Assembly: GCA_963755195.1 (NCBI GenBank)
Contig: CAVWIZ010000001.1
Location: 434,001 to 498,000 of the forward strand
Length of the DNA stretch: 64,000 nt
Direction of reading: 5' to 3'
Source: CAVQJU01 sp963755195
Lineage (GTDB): Bacteria; Acidobacteriota; Vicinamibacteria; Vicinamibacterales; CAVVIG01
The notes below the pieces were generated by a model that did not search any database, was not told where the DNA came from, and saw only the letters and a list, made by a program, of their open reading frames with translations. How positions within the stretch are numbered: the first letter of the stretch is position 1; each line of letters begins with the position of its first letter. A program made the translations under genes and the position numbers. Shown here piece by piece: positions 9,461 through 20,448 of the stretch.

Positions 9461-11206
9461 CTACGTCTTGCTGCTTGCATCGGCGGCTTCGGTCTTGCCG
9501 CCTCCGACTCGCTTCACGCGTCGCTCGGCCGCCGGCCGTACGTTGTGAACGGCGGGCGGTCCAATCATGTAATTGGTCGCGTATTGCTGACCGATTTGCC
9601 ACACGTTGCTGACCAGCCAGTAAATGGCGAGGCCGGCCGGCGCCCACAGGAACATGAACGTGAAGATGATCGGCATGAACATCATCATCTTCTGCTGGGC
9701 GGGATCGATGCCGGTGGCCGGCGTCAACCATTGCTGCCAGACCTGACTGATGCCCATGAGCACAGGCGTGACGTAATACGGATCATGCTTTGACAGATCG
9801 TGAATCCAGAGAAGGAAGGGCGCGCCGCGGAGCTCGATGGCCGTCGACAACAGGGCGTAAAACGCGAAGATGAACGGGAACGTCAGCAGAATCGGCACGC
9901 AGCCGCTGGCGGGGTTGACGCCGCGATCTTTGTACAGCGACATCAGCTCCTGGTTCATCTTCTGCTTCGCCGGGTCGGTGGCCTTGAGCTTGGCATATCG
10001 CTCCTGAATCCCCTTCACCTCCGGCTGAATCTCCTGCATCTTCCGCATCGACACAACGCTCTTGTGCCGGAGCGGAAAGACCGCCAGGTTGATGATGACC
10101 GTCAGGATGATGATCGCCCAGCCGTAGTTGCCGACGTACCCGTTGATCCACTTGAGCGTCTTGAGGAGCGGCACTACGATCACGGTGAACATGCCGAAGT
10201 TGATGGCGCGCGTAACGTCGGGGCCAATCGCCGCGAGCACGTCGAAGTCCTTGGGGCCGGCAAAAAATTTCACCGCGTCGGCGCCCTTCGGTTCGATCGA
10301 GTACGACACGAGTTCGCGGGCCGGATCCTTCGATCCGGACGGCGGCGGAATCGTGACCGGCTGATACGTCACCTTGCTGTCGCCAGGGAACAGCGCGACG
10401 GTCATGAAGTAGTTGTCGTCGACGCCCGCATACATGAAGTTGCCGTCGTAGACCGGTTGCTTCGTGATGTCTTTGGGCGTGAGCCGCTGGGCCTTGCCAC
10501 CGTTCGCGAACAGCAGCCCTTCGGCCCTCTGCACGTACTGGCTGACCTCGACGATGTCGCCGACCGCCGGGCCCCACACAATCGCCGGAGCCATCGCCCG
10601 ATCGCCGGAGGAGACTGCCGCGCGAAACGCGACCACGTACGACTCCGGCGTCAGATGAAATTCCTTCACGGCGTGGACGCCGGCGCTATCGCGGTACTCG
10701 AAGCGGAGATCGGCGGGAGACGTGATCGCGGCCGAGGCCGGGGTCTGAGTGACCGCGTAGAGCGCGCTGTTGAGTGTGGCGTCGAGTCGCTCGTCGGCCG
10801 TACGCAGCGTGAACGGCAGGGGGTGATTCGGGAGTTCGCTCTCGATCAGCTCCTGTGGGTGGTGTTGCTGATCGAGATACTTCTTGAGGCGCCAGCTCTT
10901 GAGCCTCGCCCCGCGATTGGTGAACACCGCAATCACGTCGCGGGTCTCCACGGTAATCTCGCGCTCGGTGCTGTCGCCCGTGAGAGCGACGGCGGCAGCT
11001 GCGGGTGTTTGGGACTGCCCTGAGGTGGGCTCGGAGGCTTCGGCCTTGCGACCTGGCGCCGCGGTTATGCCGCGGCCATCCTGCGTGACGGGCGCAGCCG
11101 GCGCCGCGGTTTGGGCCGATTTCGGGACCGGCTTCACGACGAACGCCTGATAGGCGTACAAAACGAGAAACGACAGAAAGATCGCGACCAGAACTCGGCG
11201 TTCCAT
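9461..11206 (-). CDS. yidC: Membrane protein insertase YidC
   Basis: Inner-membrane insertase that works alone or with SecYEG. The start ATG at 11206 gives 581 residues: an N-terminal anchor (MERRVLVAIFLSFLVLYAYQ), then an Ala/Pro-rich linker. A large periplasmic beta-sandwich domain of the Gram-negative YidC type follows (about 90-340). The 60KD/Oxa1 core comes next, with VGNYGWAIIILTVIINLAVF, then MQEIQPEVKGIQERY and GCVPILLTFPFIFAFYALLS. The conserved cytoplasmic-groove arginine is expected in the first core helix and cannot be assigned with confidence by eye. The start overlaps the yidD stop by one base (TGATG). Confidence 0.96.
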   Translation of the reverse strand: MERRVLVAIFLSFLVLYAYQAFVVKPVPKSAQTAAPAAPVTQDGRGITAAPGRKAEASEPTSGQSQTPAAAAVALTGDSTEREITVETRDVIAVFTNRGARLKSWRLKKYLDQQHHPQELIESELPNHPLPFTLRTADERLDATLNSALYAVTQTPASAAITSPADLRFEYRDSAGVHAVKEFHLTPESYVVAFRAAVSSGDRAMAPAIVWGPAVGDIVEVSQYVQRAEGLLFANGGKAQRLTPKDITKQPVYDGNFMYAGVDDNYFMTVALFPGDSKVTYQPVTIPPPSGSKDPARELVSYSIEPKGADAVKFFAGPKDFDVLAAIGPDVTRAINFGMFTVIVVPLLKTLKWINGYVGNYGWAIIILTVIINLAVFPLRHKSVVSMRKMQEIQPEVKGIQERYAKLKATDPAKQKMNQELMSLYKDRGVNPASGCVPILLTFPFIFAFYALLSTAIELRGAPFLLWIHDLSKHDPYYVTPVLMGISQVWQQWLTPATGIDPAQQKMMMFMPIIFTFMFLWAPAGLAIYWLVSNVWQIGQQYATNYMIGPPAVHNVRPAAERRVKRVGGGKTEAADASSKT

Positions 11207-11466
11207 CAGAGCCTCGTCCGGTCCGACCCCGGTGGGAAAGTGGCTGTGAGCGGCCCTTGTGGCACGGGATCGTATCCCGGCTCGCCGAGCGGATGACACC
11301 GAGCCAGGCGGCGGAGCGCAAGCCAGCCGCCGACTATGGCGCCGCGATCACTCACAGCAATGGCGGCATAATCCGCGCAAGAGGGCAGAAAGCGGCAAGA
11401 GCCTCTGAAGTACGGTGAAATCAACAGCTTATAGCCTCTGAGCGCCAGCAGAATGAGGCGCGCCAA
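11206..11466 (-). CDS. yidD: Membrane protein insertion efficiency factor YidD
   Basis: Small protein of the rnpA-yidD-yidC cluster that assists membrane protein insertion. The conserved block LILLALRGYKLLISPYFRGS, then CRFLPSCADYAAIAV and LARCHPLGEPGYDPVP is unmistakable, with the family's cysteines C-R-F-x-P-S-C. The likely start is the TTG at 11466 (reads M-A-R-L-I-L-L-A), 10 bases after the rnpA stop, giving 86 residues. Longer readings run back inside rnpA. No ATG fits, so the start is the least certain part. The final A of the stop is the A of the yidC ATG. Confidence 0.88.
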   Translation of the reverse strand: MARLILLALRGYKLLISPYFRGSCRFLPSCADYAAIAVSDRGAIVGGWLALRRLARCHPLGEPGYDPVPQGPLTATFPPGSDRTRL

Positions 11467-11476
11467 CGGCGACGGC

Positions 11477-11815
11477 CTATCGCGGCGGCTTGAGGCGGCG
11501 CTCAAGAGTGGCTCGGTAGTCGGCTTCAAGGGCCGTGAGGTCTGCCGTGAAGAACTCACGCTTCGGTACGACGACGACGTCGAATCCTGGCGCAATGTCA
11601 TTGTGACGAAAAATCTCTCGTATCAATCGTTTAGCGCGATTTCTTCGCACCGCGCCGCCGAGTTTCTTTGTCGCCGCGATGCCCAGCCGACCCGAACGGA
11701 GCCGGTTGGGCCGAACAAACAGCGTGCAGTAGCGGCTGTGAACGCGCGTGCCACTCTTGTAAGCGTCCTGAAAATCCGCGTGGCGGCGTATACGTTGGCT
11801 TGGACGAAATCTCAA
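11477..11815 (-). CDS. rnpA: Ribonuclease P protein component
   Basis: Protein subunit of RNase P, which trims the 5' leader of pre-tRNAs. The 112-residue product reads MRFRPSQRIRRHADFQDAYK with the first codon TTG, and contains the RNR signature LGGAVRRNRAKRLIREIFR (about 51-69). It also has the FVRPNRLRSGRLGIAATKKL strand. The TTG start lies two bases after the rpmH stop, so translation coupling with rpmH is likely. Length and order are as in most bacteria. Confidence 0.95.
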   Translation of the reverse strand: MRFRPSQRIRRHADFQDAYKSGTRVHSRYCTLFVRPNRLRSGRLGIAATKKLGGAVRRNRAKRLIREIFRHNDIAPGFDVVVVPKREFFTADLTALEADYRATLERRLKPPR

Positions 11816-11817
11816 CG

Positions 11818-11967
11818 CTACTCGCTGCTGACCGTCAGCCGCTTACGTCCCTTTGCGCGGCGGCGCTTCAGCACCAGCCTGCCATTCTTCGTGCTCATGC
11901 GAACCAGAAACCCGTGAGCGCGCCGGCGCCGGCGGGTGTTTGGCTGGAACGTGCGCTTCCCCTTCAT
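11818..11967 (-). CDS. rpmH: 50S ribosomal protein L34
   Basis: A 49-residue, very basic protein: MKGKRTFQPNTRRRRRAHGF, then LVRMSTKNGRLVLKRRRAKG and a short tail RKRLTVSSE. L34 usually begins MKRTFQPS and contains HGFRxRM and GR-x-V-L-x-x-R-R-x-K-G-R-x-x-L, all seen here; the start has an extra KG and HGFLVRM replaces HGFRARM. ATG at 11967, stop TAG at 11820-11818. It heads the leftward rpmH-rnpA-yidD-yidC-jag cluster, back to back with dnaA. Confidence 0.97.
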   Translation of the reverse strand: MKGKRTFQPNTRRRRRAHGFLVRMSTKNGRLVLKRRRAKGRKRLTVSSE

Positions 11968-11998
11968 TGTTTCCTCCGAAAATCCACGCGAACCTTCA

Positions 11999-12028
11999 AT
12001 CGTAGCGAAGGCGTTCCAAGAGTGTCAA
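11999..12028 (-). promoter_or_regulatory. Candidate sigma-70-type promoter for rpmH
   Basis: On the minus strand TTGACA (12028-12023) is followed after 18 bases by TACGAT (12004-11999). This is a perfect -35 and a 4/6 match to the -10. It would start transcription about 25 bases before the rpmH ATG at 11967. Confidence 0.6.
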
Positions 12029-12116
12029 ACAGAATGGCTTTGTGCTACAGTCGGCCGCTTCACGGCGATCGCGCCACTGCCGCTCCAACCCATGTACGTT
12101 CGGTCTCTCACCAGAG

Positions 12117-12148
12117 TTTTCCACACCTGTGGAAAAAACTGTGGAAAA
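12117..12148. promoter_or_regulatory. Cluster of three DnaA-box-like 9-mers upstream of dnaA
   Basis: TTTTCCACA occurs at 12117-12125, and its complement TGTGGAAAA at 12128-12136 and 12140-12148. Each differs from the E. coli box TTATCCACA by one base. Three identical copies in 32 bases, in head-to-head then same orientation, are well beyond chance in GC-rich DNA. They lie in the 284-base rpmH-dnaA gap, 104 bases before the dnaA start, so they may serve origin function, dnaA autoregulation or both. Confidence 0.75.
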
Positions 12149-12251
12149 TCCCTACGAAACCGCGATTTCTTGGCGTTTCTCGCTGAAAACCCGCGAAAAC
12201 TACGCACGTAGCCAAGGCGAAAGTGGCCGCGGCCGCGTGATTTGGAATGAC

Positions 12252-13586
12252 ATGAATCTCTGGGAACAAATCCTGGCTCGGGTCGAAACCAAGGTCAACC
12301 GGCACAGTTTCTACACCTGGTTCAAACCCACCACCTTCATCGTCGCCGATTCGGAAACGATCACCGTGCGCGTCCCGAATCCGCTGTTCAAAGACTGGCT
12401 CACGAAACATTATTCAGGCGTGCTCGCCGAAGCCATGACCGAGTTGCAACAGGCAAATCTCGAAGTGAATTTCGTCGCGGAGCCTCACGCGGAGGGCACG
12501 CCCGACATCACCGTGGGCGAAGTCACGGTCGTGGAAAGCGACGCCGCGCCAACCGATGCCGCGCCGGGCCCGGCTGGCCTCAACCCGCGCTACACCTTCG
12601 ACACGTTCATCGTTGGATCGTCAAATCAGTTTGCGCACGCGGCCTGTCGCGCGGTCGCCGAGGCGCCGTCGCGGTCCTACAACCCGCTCTTCATCTACGG
12701 TGGTGTGGGCCTTGGGAAAACCCACCTCATGCACGCGGTCGGGCAATACGTGCTCAAGCACGATCGGAATCTGAAGCTCACATACATTTCGTCCGAACGG
12801 TTCATGAACGAAATGATCAATGCCGTCCGTTACGATCGAGTCATCGATTTTCGCGAGCGCTACCGGAGCGTTGATGTGCTGCTGGTCGACGACATCCAGT
12901 TTCTGGCAGGCAAGGAGGGCACGCAGACCGAATTCTTTCACACGTTCAACGCGCTCTACGACTCGCAGAAACAGATTGTGCTCAGCAGCGACTGCCCACC
13001 GCACGAGATTCCCGCTCTCGAGGAACGGCTGCGATCCCGTTTTGAGTGGGGGTTGATCGCCGATATTCAGTCGCCTGATCTCGAGACAAAGATCGCGATC
13101 TTGAAGAAAAAGGCGGAGGCGGAGGCCGTCCCACTCCCTGACAACGTCGCGATCTACATTGCCAGCAAGATCAAGTCAAACATTCGAGAACTGGAGGGAT
13201 CGCTGATTCGGCTGATCGCGTACGCGTCGCTGACCGGGCAGGAGCTCTCGCTCCCCCTCGCCCAGGAGGTACTGAAAAACATCATCGACCATGACGAAAA
13301 AGCCGTGACTATCGAGATTATCCAGAAGCACATCGCCGACTACTACAACCTGAAACTCGTCGAATTGAAGTCACGGAACAACTCGAAGTCGGTGGCAAAG
13401 CCTCGCCAAATAGCGATGTATCTGTGCAAGTCATTGACCCACGCGTCCCTGCCCGAGATAGGCAGGAGCTTTGGCGGCAAACACCACTCGACCGTGATCC
13501 ATTCGATTCGGAAGGTCAACGAGTTGAGAAAGAAAGACGGAGATTTCAACACGCTGATCGGCAACTTTTTGGAGGCATTTCACTAG
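12252..13586 (+). CDS. dnaA: Chromosomal replication initiator protein DnaA
   Basis: AAA+ initiator that binds DnaA boxes and melts the origin. From ATG 12252 the protein has 444 residues, opening MNLWEQILARVETKVNRHSF with the typical domain I (YTWFKPTTF). A variable linker reaches about 110. Domain III begins NPRYTFDTFIVGSSNQFAHA, with Walker A GGVGLGKT (140-147) and Walker B VLLVDDIQF. The domain IV signature GGKHHSTVIHSIRKV lies near the C-terminus. An upstream extension exists in frame but is unconserved and covers the DnaA boxes, so it was rejected. There is only a weak ribosome site before the ATG. Confidence 0.97.
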   Translation: MNLWEQILARVETKVNRHSFYTWFKPTTFIVADSETITVRVPNPLFKDWLTKHYSGVLAEAMTELQQANLEVNFVAEPHAEGTPDITVGEVTVVESDAAPTDAAPGPAGLNPRYTFDTFIVGSSNQFAHAACRAVAEAPSRSYNPLFIYGGVGLGKTHLMHAVGQYVLKHDRNLKLTYISSERFMNEMINAVRYDRVIDFRERYRSVDVLLVDDIQFLAGKEGTQTEFFHTFNALYDSQKQIVLSSDCPPHEIPALEERLRSRFEWGLIADIQSPDLETKIAILKKKAEAEAVPLPDNVAIYIASKIKSNIRELEGSLIRLIAYASLTGQELSLPLAQEVLKNIIDHDEKAVTIEIIQKHIADYYNLKLVELKSRNNSKSVAKPRQIAMYLCKSLTHASLPEIGRSFGGKHHSTVIHSIRKVNELRKKDGDFNTLIGNFLEAFH

Positions 13587-13847
13587 AAAGACGGTTTTGC
13601 ACAGGGCTGCCCTAAACAACCCTGTTCATCGTTATCGGCTCCCAAAACTGGGTTGGTTGACCCTCACGCTTCGGACTCCAATGAACCACATTATTTCCAC
13701 AAGATAAATATTTGCAAAATAACGGATTATAGGCGTTGTCAACTTTTCAACGCACCCTCTCTTCCTATATAATTTCCTATTCTCATATCTCTCCTCCCCC
13801 TGGGATCGCGGGCCGACCCCCCGCCTTTTTCGAGGTCACGCACCGTT
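13587..13847. other. oriC: dnaA-dnaN spacer: AT-rich candidate origin unwinding region
   Basis: A 261-base non-coding stretch. From 13681 to 13790 it is far richer in A and T than the rest of the window (ATTATTTCCACAAGATAAAT, ATTTGCAAAATAACGGATTA, TATATAATTTCC). It includes one partial DnaA box, TTTCCACA at 13694-13701, and an 8-base near-palindrome around GTTGTCAACTTTTCAAC at 13735-13751. Origins commonly lie on one or both sides of dnaA. The AT-rich part here together with the box cluster upstream of dnaA suggests a bipartite origin. The rest (13587-13680, 13790-13847) shows nothing clear. Confidence 0.6.
13745..13773 (+). promoter_or_regulatory. Candidate dnaN promoter
   Basis: A perfect TATAAT (13768-13773) lies in the AT-rich spacer, 75 bases before the dnaN ATG. 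The best -35 at 17-base spacing is TTTCAA (13745-13750), only a 3/6 match, so the call rests on the -10 element. Confidence 0.45.
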
Positions 13848-14959
13848 ATGGAACTTGTCGTCCGCAAGAATGACCTCCTGCGAGAACTGCAACTTTTTCA
13901 AGGAATCGTTGAACGCAAGAACACCATTCCGATCCTTGCAAATGTGCTGATGGAAGCCAAAGGCGAGGAAGTGAGATTTCTTGCCACCGACCTCGAGGTG
14001 GCACTGCGCAGCAAATGCGCGGCGTCGGTCACCAAAGGTGGCGCGCTCACGTTGCCGGCAAAAAAACTCTACGAAATCGTCAAGTCACTGCCGGAAACCG
14101 ACATTCGAATTACGGAAGACAAGAGCGGCGTCAAAGTCGCCGCCGACCGATTCGAATCGCGGATGCAGACACTGCCGAGAGAGGATTTTCCCACCCTTCC
14201 CGAAGTCGGCGCGGGGTCGACCGCCACACTGCCTCGAACGGCGCTCCGGGAAATGGTGACAAAAACGCAGTTTGCGATCACCGGCGAAGACACCCGATAT
14301 TTTTTGAACGGGGCGTTGTTCGTGTTGAGGGCCGAGTCGATGAGCCTGGTGGCAACCGACGGCCATCGCCTGGCGCTCGTCACGGCCCCACGCGATGGGA
14401 AGGCCAAGAAGGACGCCGAAGAGGATCGCCCGATTCTACCGAAAAAAACGCTCGGTGAACTCGGGCGTCTTCTGACGGAAGGCGAGGGCGATGTCAGCTA
14501 CGAGCGCGGCGAGAATCACTTGTTTTTTGAAGTCGGTGGCCGGCTCCTCATCTCGCGAATGATCGACGGCCAGTTTCCGGCTTACGAGCGTGTCATTCCG
14601 AAAGGGAACGACAAGCACATCGAATTCGAGCGCGACCGGCTGACCAACGCCGTTCGCCGCGTTGCGCTGCTGTCGAACGAACGCTCCCGTGCGGTGAAGT
14701 TTCAGGTGGAGAAGGGCAAGGTTGATGTCACGTCGAGCAGCCCCGACCTTGGTGAGGCGCACGAAACGCTCCCGGTCGAGTTCAGCGGCAATTCGATGCA
14801 GATCTGTTTCAACGCGCAGTATGTCCTCGACTTTCTGTCGGCCGTCTCGTCCGATGTCGTGTCGCTGGATCTGAAAGACGAAGTCAGCCAGGCCGTGATG
14901 AAGCCGGTCGGCGCTGAGGGCTACGATTACACGTACGTGATCATGCCGATGCGAGTCTG

Positions 14960-14960
<1 letters not shown>
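13848..14960 (+). CDS. dnaN: DNA polymerase III beta subunit (sliding clamp)
   Basis: Ring-shaped processivity clamp. The 370-residue product starts MELVVRKNDLLRELQLFQGI and has three repeated clamp domains. Recognisable blocks are ERKNTIPILANVLMEAKGEE, the ALFVLRAESMSLVATDGHRL segment of domain 2, RLLISRMIDGQFPAYERVIP, and the C-terminal YTYVIMPMRV (family end xxY-V-I/L-M-P-M-R/Q). Length matches the family. Its stop overlaps the gyrB start by one base (TGATG). recF, which often lies here, is absent. Confidence 0.98.
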
Positions 14961-17518
<2,558 letters not shown>

Positions 17519-17572
17519 GGGGCCCGTTGCCCCCAGCTCTGGTCCCTAGCCCCTAGTCTCTAGCTCCTGTAT
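17519..17572. repeat. CTAG-containing short repeats in the gyrB-gyrA spacer
   Basis: The 54-base spacer contains GGTCCCTAGCCCCTAGTCTC at 17541-17560 followed by TAGCTCC, i.e. three to four copies of a 7-base CCCTAGN word. The same word fills the spacer at 23206-23327. Copies in two unrelated spacers point to a dispersed intergenic repeat. Confidence 0.6.
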
Positions 17573-20053
17573 ATGGCCGACCTCGTTCCACAACTGCACC
17601 CCGTCAACATCGAAGACGAAATGAAGCGTTCGTACATGGATTACGCCATGAGCGTAATCATCGGACGAGCGCTGCCCGACGCCCGCGACGGGTTGAAGCC
17701 GGCCCACCGGCGCGTGCTGTACGGCATGAAGACGATGGGCCTGTCGGCGACGCGCGGCTATCGCAAGTGCGCGAAGATCGTCGGCGAGGTGATGGGCAAT
17801 TTCCATCCTCACGGCGACGCGTCCATCTACGACACGCTCGTCCGCATGGCGCAGGACTTCAACATGCGCTACCCGCTCGTGGACGGGCAGGGCAACTTCG
17901 GCTCGGTCGACGGCGACCCGCCGGCGGCCATGCGATACACCGAAGCGCGGCTCCAGGCCCTCGCCGACGACATGATGGCGGATCTCGACAAAGAGACCGT
18001 CGACTTCGTGCCGAACTACGACGAGACAACCGAGGAGCCGACCGTTCTTCCGGCGCCGTTTCCGAATCTTCTGGTGAACGGGTCGGCCGGCATCGCCGTC
18101 GGCATGGCCACCAACGTGCCGCCGCACAACCTGCGCGAAGTGATCGACGGCTGTATCTGGCTCATCGAAAACACGCACCTCAGACAGGACGATGAGCCGG
18201 TGTCGCGCGCTGAGAAACTCAGGCAGCTGATCCGCCTCATCCCCGGCCCAGATTTTCCGACCGGCGGCTATATCGTCGGCCGCGCCGGAGCCGTGCAGGC
18301 CTTCACGACCGGACGCGGCTCGATCATGATGCGCGCCAGATCGACCACCGAAACAAACAAGAAAGGCGACCGGATTTCCATCGTCTTCACCGAGATTCCG
18401 TATCAGGTCAACAAGGCGAAGCTGATCGAGCGGATTGCCGACCTCGTACGCGAGAAGACGATTGAAGGCATTTCCGACCTGCGCGACGAGTCGGACCGCG
18501 AAGGCATGCGGATCGTGGTCGAGCTGAAGCGCGGCGAGGTGCCTGAGGTCATTCTCAACAACCTCTACAAGCACACCCCGCTCCAGTCGAGTTTCGGGAT
18601 CATCATGCTGGCCATCCTCGGCGGCCGGCCCAAGGTGCTGAACCTGCTGGAGCTCGTCGAGAGCTTCGTCGAGTTCCGTGTCGAGATCGTGCGGCGCCGG
18701 ACCGAATTCGAGCTCAAGAAGGCTGAAGCCCGGTACCACATCCTCGAAGGCCTGCGGATTGCGCTCGATCATCTCGATCAGGTGATCAAGCTCATTCGCG
18801 CGGCGAAGACGGTGCCCGAGGCCAGAGACGGCCTGATGACCGAGTTCGGGTTGAGCCAGGTCCAGTCGCAGGCGATTCTCGACATGCAGCTCCAGCGCCT
18901 CACGGGCCTCGAGCGCCAGAAGATCCTCGACGAGCTGGCCGAGCTGTTGAAGACAATCGAACGCCTGCGCGGCATCCTGGCCAGCGAGCGGCTGCTGATG
19001 CAGATCATCGTCGATGAGCTGAAAGCCGTCCGTGAGAAATACGGCGACGATCGGCGGACGGAGTTCCTCGAAGGTGAAGCCGGGGAGATCAACATTGAAG
19101 ACCTGATCACCGAAGAAGACATGGCGATCACGGTCAGCCGTACCGGTTACATCAAGCGGACGGCGATCTCCACGTATCGCAACCAGCGGCGCGGCGGCAA
19201 GGGCCGCATCGGCATGCGGACGCGCGACGAAGACTTCGTCAGCCACTTGTTCGTCGCATCGACGCACAGCTACATCATGATTTTCTCGGATCGCGGCCGC
19301 GCCTACTGGCTCAAGGTGCACGAGATCCCCGATGTCGGCCCTGGCGGGAAGGGGAAGTCGATCGCGAACCTGGTGTCGATGGAAGAGGGCGAGAAGATCG
19401 CCGCGATGCTGGCCGTCAAGGAATTCGAGGACGACACGTTCGTCGTCATGGGCACACGCAAGGGTGTCATCAAGAAGACCGCGCTCTCGGCGTTCAGCAA
19501 CCCGCGCGCCGGCGGCATCATCGCCATGGGCGTCGAAGAGGGCGACGCCGTGATCGCGGTGCTCGGCACGGCGGGCAAGGGCGAGATCTTCATCGGCACG
19601 CGCGACGGCATGGCCATCCGCTTCGAGGAGGGCGACGTGCGGCCGATGGGCCGGACGGCCTACGGCGTCCGCGGGATCACGCTGCGAGCCGACGACTATG
19701 TGGTGGCGATCGAAATGGTCCAGCCGGGCGGGACGCTGCTCACGGTCACCGAGCACGGCTATGGAAAGCGCACCGAAATCGACGAATACCGGGTGCAGTC
19801 GCGGGGCGGTGTCGGCATCATCAATATCTCGACCAGCGACCGCAACGGCCAGGTCGTCGGCGTGGCGTGCGTGCAGGAAGGCGACGAGCTGCTGCTGATC
19901 ACGCAGCAGGGGATGATCATCCGCATGCCGACCAACGACGTCCGCGCGATCGGCCGCGCCACGCAGGGCGTCAGGTTGATCGACGTCGAACCTGACGACA
20001 GCGTGGTGTCCGTTGCGCGGCTGGTTGAAAAGGAAGACGAGAGCGACAGCTGA
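17573..20053 (+). CDS. gyrA: DNA gyrase subunit A
   Basis: DNA cleavage and religation subunit of gyrase, 826 residues. The winged-helix domain carries the catalytic tyrosine at residue 122 (PPAAMRYTEARL), the same number as in E. coli. The gyrase-specific GyrA box is present (NQRRGGKGRIG, about 537-547), so this is gyrase rather than topoisomerase IV. The C-terminal beta-pinwheel blades repeat the pattern V-x-x-x-G-x-x-x-R. The quinolone region reads HPHGDASIYDTLV: Ala occupies the position of E. coli Ser83 while Asp87 is kept. It follows gyrB after 54 bases and is probably cotranscribed. Confidence 0.98.
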   Translation: MADLVPQLHPVNIEDEMKRSYMDYAMSVIIGRALPDARDGLKPAHRRVLYGMKTMGLSATRGYRKCAKIVGEVMGNFHPHGDASIYDTLVRMAQDFNMRYPLVDGQGNFGSVDGDPPAAMRYTEARLQALADDMMADLDKETVDFVPNYDETTEEPTVLPAPFPNLLVNGSAGIAVGMATNVPPHNLREVIDGCIWLIENTHLRQDDEPVSRAEKLRQLIRLIPGPDFPTGGYIVGRAGAVQAFTTGRGSIMMRARSTTETNKKGDRISIVFTEIPYQVNKAKLIERIADLVREKTIEGISDLRDESDREGMRIVVELKRGEVPEVILNNLYKHTPLQSSFGIIMLAILGGRPKVLNLLELVESFVEFRVEIVRRRTEFELKKAEARYHILEGLRIALDHLDQVIKLIRAAKTVPEARDGLMTEFGLSQVQSQAILDMQLQRLTGLERQKILDELAELLKTIERLRGILASERLLMQIIVDELKAVREKYGDDRRTEFLEGEAGEINIEDLITEEDMAITVSRTGYIKRTAISTYRNQRRGGKGRIGMRTRDEDFVSHLFVASTHSYIMIFSDRGRAYWLKVHEIPDVGPGGKGKSIANLVSMEEGEKIAAMLAVKEFEDDTFVVMGTRKGVIKKTALSAFSNPRAGGIIAMGVEEGDAVIAVLGTAGKGEIFIGTRDGMAIRFEEGDVRPMGRTAYGVRGITLRADDYVVAIEMVQPGGTLLTVTEHGYGKRTEIDEYRVQSRGGVGIINISTSDRNGQVVGVACVQEGDELLLITQQGMIIRMPTNDVRAIGRATQGVRLIDVEPDDSVVSVARLVEKEDESDS

Positions 20054-20055
20054 CC

Positions 20056-20448
20056 GTGCCGTCCGCGGATCGTACACTGCAGATCGGCGTCGTGGTCGCA
20101 ATGGCCAGCCTGGCCGCGTGCGGGCACGCGTCAGAAAGAGCGCTGCTCGACCAGTTCTTCTCCACGTCGCGCCTTCGCGATAAAACGGCAGCGCAATCCG
20201 TGGCGACGGTGTTCTTCGACCCGAAAGACCATGGGCTCGTCCGGACGTTCGCCATCACGAGCGTGACGCCTGACGAACAGAGCGGCGGCGTGACGAGCAA
20301 GAACGTCACGATTCGCGCGTCGGTCGAGTCGCTCGCCGGCGTGACGTCCGACAAGACCATCTTCGTCACGATGCAGCGCCGCGGTGATGCCGGCTGGATG
20401 ATTACGGGCGTAACGGTGGCGTCGGCTCCTTCACTTCCACCTCGCTGA
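20056..20448 (+). CDS. Small putative lipoprotein of unknown function
   Basis: A 130-residue protein from a GTG two bases after the gyrA stop. The N-terminus is LQIGVVVAMASLAACGHASE, with a hydrophobic stretch and a lipobox LAAC, so cleavage and lipidation at the cysteine (about 22) are likely. The mature part (ATVFFDPKDHGLVRTFAITS, VSLAGVTSDKTIFVTMQRRG-like strands, WMITGVTVA) looks like a single beta-rich domain, perhaps NTF2-like. I do not recognise a named family. Its last 47 bases overlap, on the other strand, the end of the next gene, which also ends in a domain with a similar MxKRDGEWVVSEV strand; the two may be related in fold. Confidence 0.6.
   Translation: MPSADRTLQIGVVVAMASLAACGHASERALLDQFFSTSRLRDKTAAQSVATVFFDPKDHGLVRTFAITSVTPDEQSGGVTSKNVTIRASVESLAGVTSDKTIFVTMQRRGDAGWMITGVTVASAPSLPPR

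Noticed and set aside
13805..13830. Terminator GCGGG...CCCGC followed by CTTTTT before dnaN
   Set aside because: Stem of only five pairs and placed in the leader of an essential gene; too weak to support.
17546..20101. 851-codon open frame opposite gyrA
   Set aside because: Shadow of gyrA from GC3 bias; no start signal and no motif.
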